From positions 7,810,698-7,874,697 of the forward strand of contig NC_049988.1 of the NCBI RefSeq assembly GCF_000003815.2: a stretch of DNA of 64,000 bases, given 5' to 3'. Under the pieces are notes generated by a model. The model had not been told where the DNA came from and ran no database searches. It saw only the letters and a list, made by a program, of their open reading frames with translations. The position numbers were made by a program, and so were the translations under genes. Of this stretch, positions 61,892 through 64,000 are shown piece by piece. Each line of letters starts with the position of its first letter. Position 1 is the first letter of the stretch. Source of the DNA: Branchiostoma floridae (Eukaryota > Chordata > Leptocardii > Amphioxiformes > Branchiostomatidae).

Positions 61892-61969
61892 GACACAAAG
61901 GATCTGTCGTATTTCTACTGTATGACATAACGTAACGTACAGTAGAAATACGACAGATCCTTTTGTGTC
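61892..61969. repeat. long near-perfect hairpin
   Basis: The 31-bp arm GACACAAAGGATCTGTCGTA + TTTCTACTGTA and its complement (61938-61969) pair with a single one-base bulge around a 15-bp loop TGACATAACGTAACG. It has the size and stem quality of a microRNA-like hairpin or a minimal MITE. No target duplication is evident. Confidence 0.9.
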
Positions 61970-63239
61970 ATGATTTTGTGCAAACCACAAAAATAAAACA
62001 GCTGCAGACATTTGAACATTTGCAGTATTTCACAAATTTTAGCAGTGCCACTAAAAGTGGATTTTGAATTCAAGATACCAGTAATTGGCTATTCAGTCAA
62101 ATAAATTTCCTGGGCTCACAAGCCTTAAATGCAAGTCTTTGTTTACAGAAAGCAATGTTTCGTGTGAACAAGATTTTCCTTGGCGTCTCAGTGCTTTCAT
62201 CTGGCAGGCTAAGGTGGCTTAAATCCGTGCCATTTAAGGCACGAAGGTGGTGAGGCTGACTGATATATTTGTTGTTGACAGCGGGTCTTTGGGATTTAAT
62301 TAAGTTCAGCTCATCAGCACATTTCCAGCATATCAGGACATGTTTGTAAGAAGGAGCTGAAGATTTTCAAAAACTTAACAGTTTGGTATGAGTTTTAGCT
62401 TTTATATCTAGATACTACTACTACTACTCTGGTGGAAAATATCTTTGATTCAGTTTTCTTAAAAGCTGTCTTATAGATGCACTTGAAAGGTAAACAGGAT
62501 CTATGAGAATTTGAGAAAACTTCCAGACTAAAGAGTCCAGTGAAAAAATGTAACCTATGAACCACTTTTCCATAAATAATGGGGTTTGAATCAGGGAAAG
62601 TAGAGTTCAAATTCTATAAATTCTCCAACCTAACTGGATTCACATTTAGTTTTAGCAACCTTTGAATCATTCAGCCAGCCAATGAATAAAGTGTTGGTCA
62701 TCTGAAATATTTGATTGAAGAGTGTCATCAATTCTTCAAATGTCTCAGAAGTGAGTCTTTCCTTTAAGTACTGTCAGGTGTGTGTCTTGGGTGAGTTCCA
62801 AGATGCTGAGGCTGTGAGGGTGTGGTGAGATGACTTGAAGGATGTCTGAGATGTGAGTGTTTACTGTAGGGGTTATCGAAGGTCATCGCAGGCATGCTGT
62901 ACTCCAGACAGTATGTTTGAACAGTGTCTCAATTTGTGCTTGGGGGGTGAAAATGTTACTGTAACACTTCAGTATATTTTTACATACACAACTTTGTAAA
63001 TTTCAAGACTATGAGCTTTAGTTTTCTGTTGGCTTTGGCTGGGAGGGAGGTATACTGATTCCTCACCTGAATTTTATATAAGTTATGTCAATATAATACA
63101 ATCTATGAAATTATAATCATTTGTTTATTAAAGTTTACTATCAAAATTGAGGGGGAGCCAAAACATTTTTTTTACATCTCACCAATTTTGAAATTCTTTT
63201 CTGCTTCGCCTTGTGTAGCCTCTGCAAAACTGGAAGTCC

Positions 63240-63420
63240 AATGTACTAGTCCAGACTAGTTCGGACTAGTTCGGCCCAGTCCGAAGTGGTCCGAGAGAAT
63301 TTGGACTAGTCCGGACCTGTTTGAAATTGGGTCAGCAGGTCCCAAGTGGTCCCGGCTGGTGCCGGGATGGGGTCCAGGACTAGTCCGGCAGATCAGGTAG
63401 TCCGGGACCACCAACAACCC
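63240..63420. repeat. ACTAGTYCGG subrepeat cluster
   Basis: Roughly a dozen direct and inverted copies of AGTCCGG/ACTAGTTCGG/GGTCCCG motifs in 180 bp, GC-rich, followed by a further GC-rich 200 bp. It resembles the subterminal repeats of a DNA transposon whose other end is not in the window. Confidence 0.6.
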
Positions 63421-64000
63421 TCCAGGACTTAGTCATTTTTTTGATCGGGCTAATGTCAGGGAGCTGTGCCGCAACGCCCCCTTCTGTACATCGGGAGCAT
63501 CGCACTCTCCAAGTAGATGTACAGTTGTGGGCTTGTAGTGGCAGCTCTGCGTGCTCTGCCTCCCCCAGACCCTGCTGACCCAGAACAAAGAAATCGCGGG
63601 CACTGCTAGTCCATGGTCGTAACGTCAGTTTGGAGAACGGAAACTGACTGAAGTATGAAAAATATTATGGTTACCGTATCAAGGTAGTTTACTGGCAGCA
63701 ATTTATGTTGCTTTATTAACTTTCATTACAGATATCATTTGTAATTGTATATCGAAAGATTTACTGTGAAAAAAAAAAAACAGCAACTATTCATCTTCCG
63801 CAAAGAGTAGGACAGGCCTAGTCAGATGATGTAGGTGCGGGAGGACAGAAAGTTACTCAGCATTACCCTGGAGGGCACTGGCCCCCACTATCGTTAGAAC
63901 TTCTTTATATAAAGAGCCAACCTCATGTTTCTGTCACTATTTGATTCTGTACAAATGTGTTGTCCAAACATGGCCTGTCCCAGGAGATGGGTCTCGTGGG

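Overview
The window looks like a chordate nuclear genome, most probably an amphioxus (Branchiostoma). This is inference: the three clear genes encode animal proteins close to vertebrate versions, they are split by many short GT-AG introns, and the non-coding DNA is full of small inverted-repeat elements, tRNA-derived SINEs and satellite arrays. One 100-N assembly gap lies inside a coding exon.

Layout. 1-3190 is a tandem satellite with a 194-bp unit that carries a TGACGTCA palindrome in almost every copy. 3190-8000 is intergenic, with two local duplications and a possible 3'-terminal exon of an unidentified plus-strand gene (7351-7452, poly(A) signal 7609). 8024-36207 is MED1 (Mediator subunit 1) on the minus strand: 16 coding exons, about 2,104 codons and a 4.7-kb last exon. 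37232-43971 is a sorcin/grancalcin-type penta-EF-hand gene on the plus strand (8 exons, 192 aa), divergent from MED1 across about 1 kb. It has an extra exon resembling part of exon 2, and its reading frame stays open for 229 codons beyond the stop. 46431-48448 is YAE1 (YAE1D1) on the minus strand (3 exons, 201 aa), convergent with sorcin. From 48.8 kb to the end there is no gene I can name. That stretch has a possible small first exon (49474) and two very regular satellite arrays (141 bp and 115 bp) inside a possible 4.5-kb terminal-inverted-repeat unit. Between the arrays lie short minus-strand ORFs, including a 53-aa Cys-rich one followed by a poly(A) signal. The remainder is AT-rich DNA with hairpins.

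The three genes do not form a pathway. MED1 is a transcription coactivator subunit, sorcin is a cytosolic calcium sensor, and YAE1 is an adaptor for Fe-S loading of the ribosome-recycling ATPase ABCE1. Both identified divergent starts have recognisable promoter motifs (CRE and YY1 at MED1, two TCACGTGA E-boxes at YAE1). The most unusual items are the sorcin post-stop frame, the alternative sorcin exon, the 115-bp array with a covarying hairpin, the CRE-bearing satellite, and several near-perfect palindromes.
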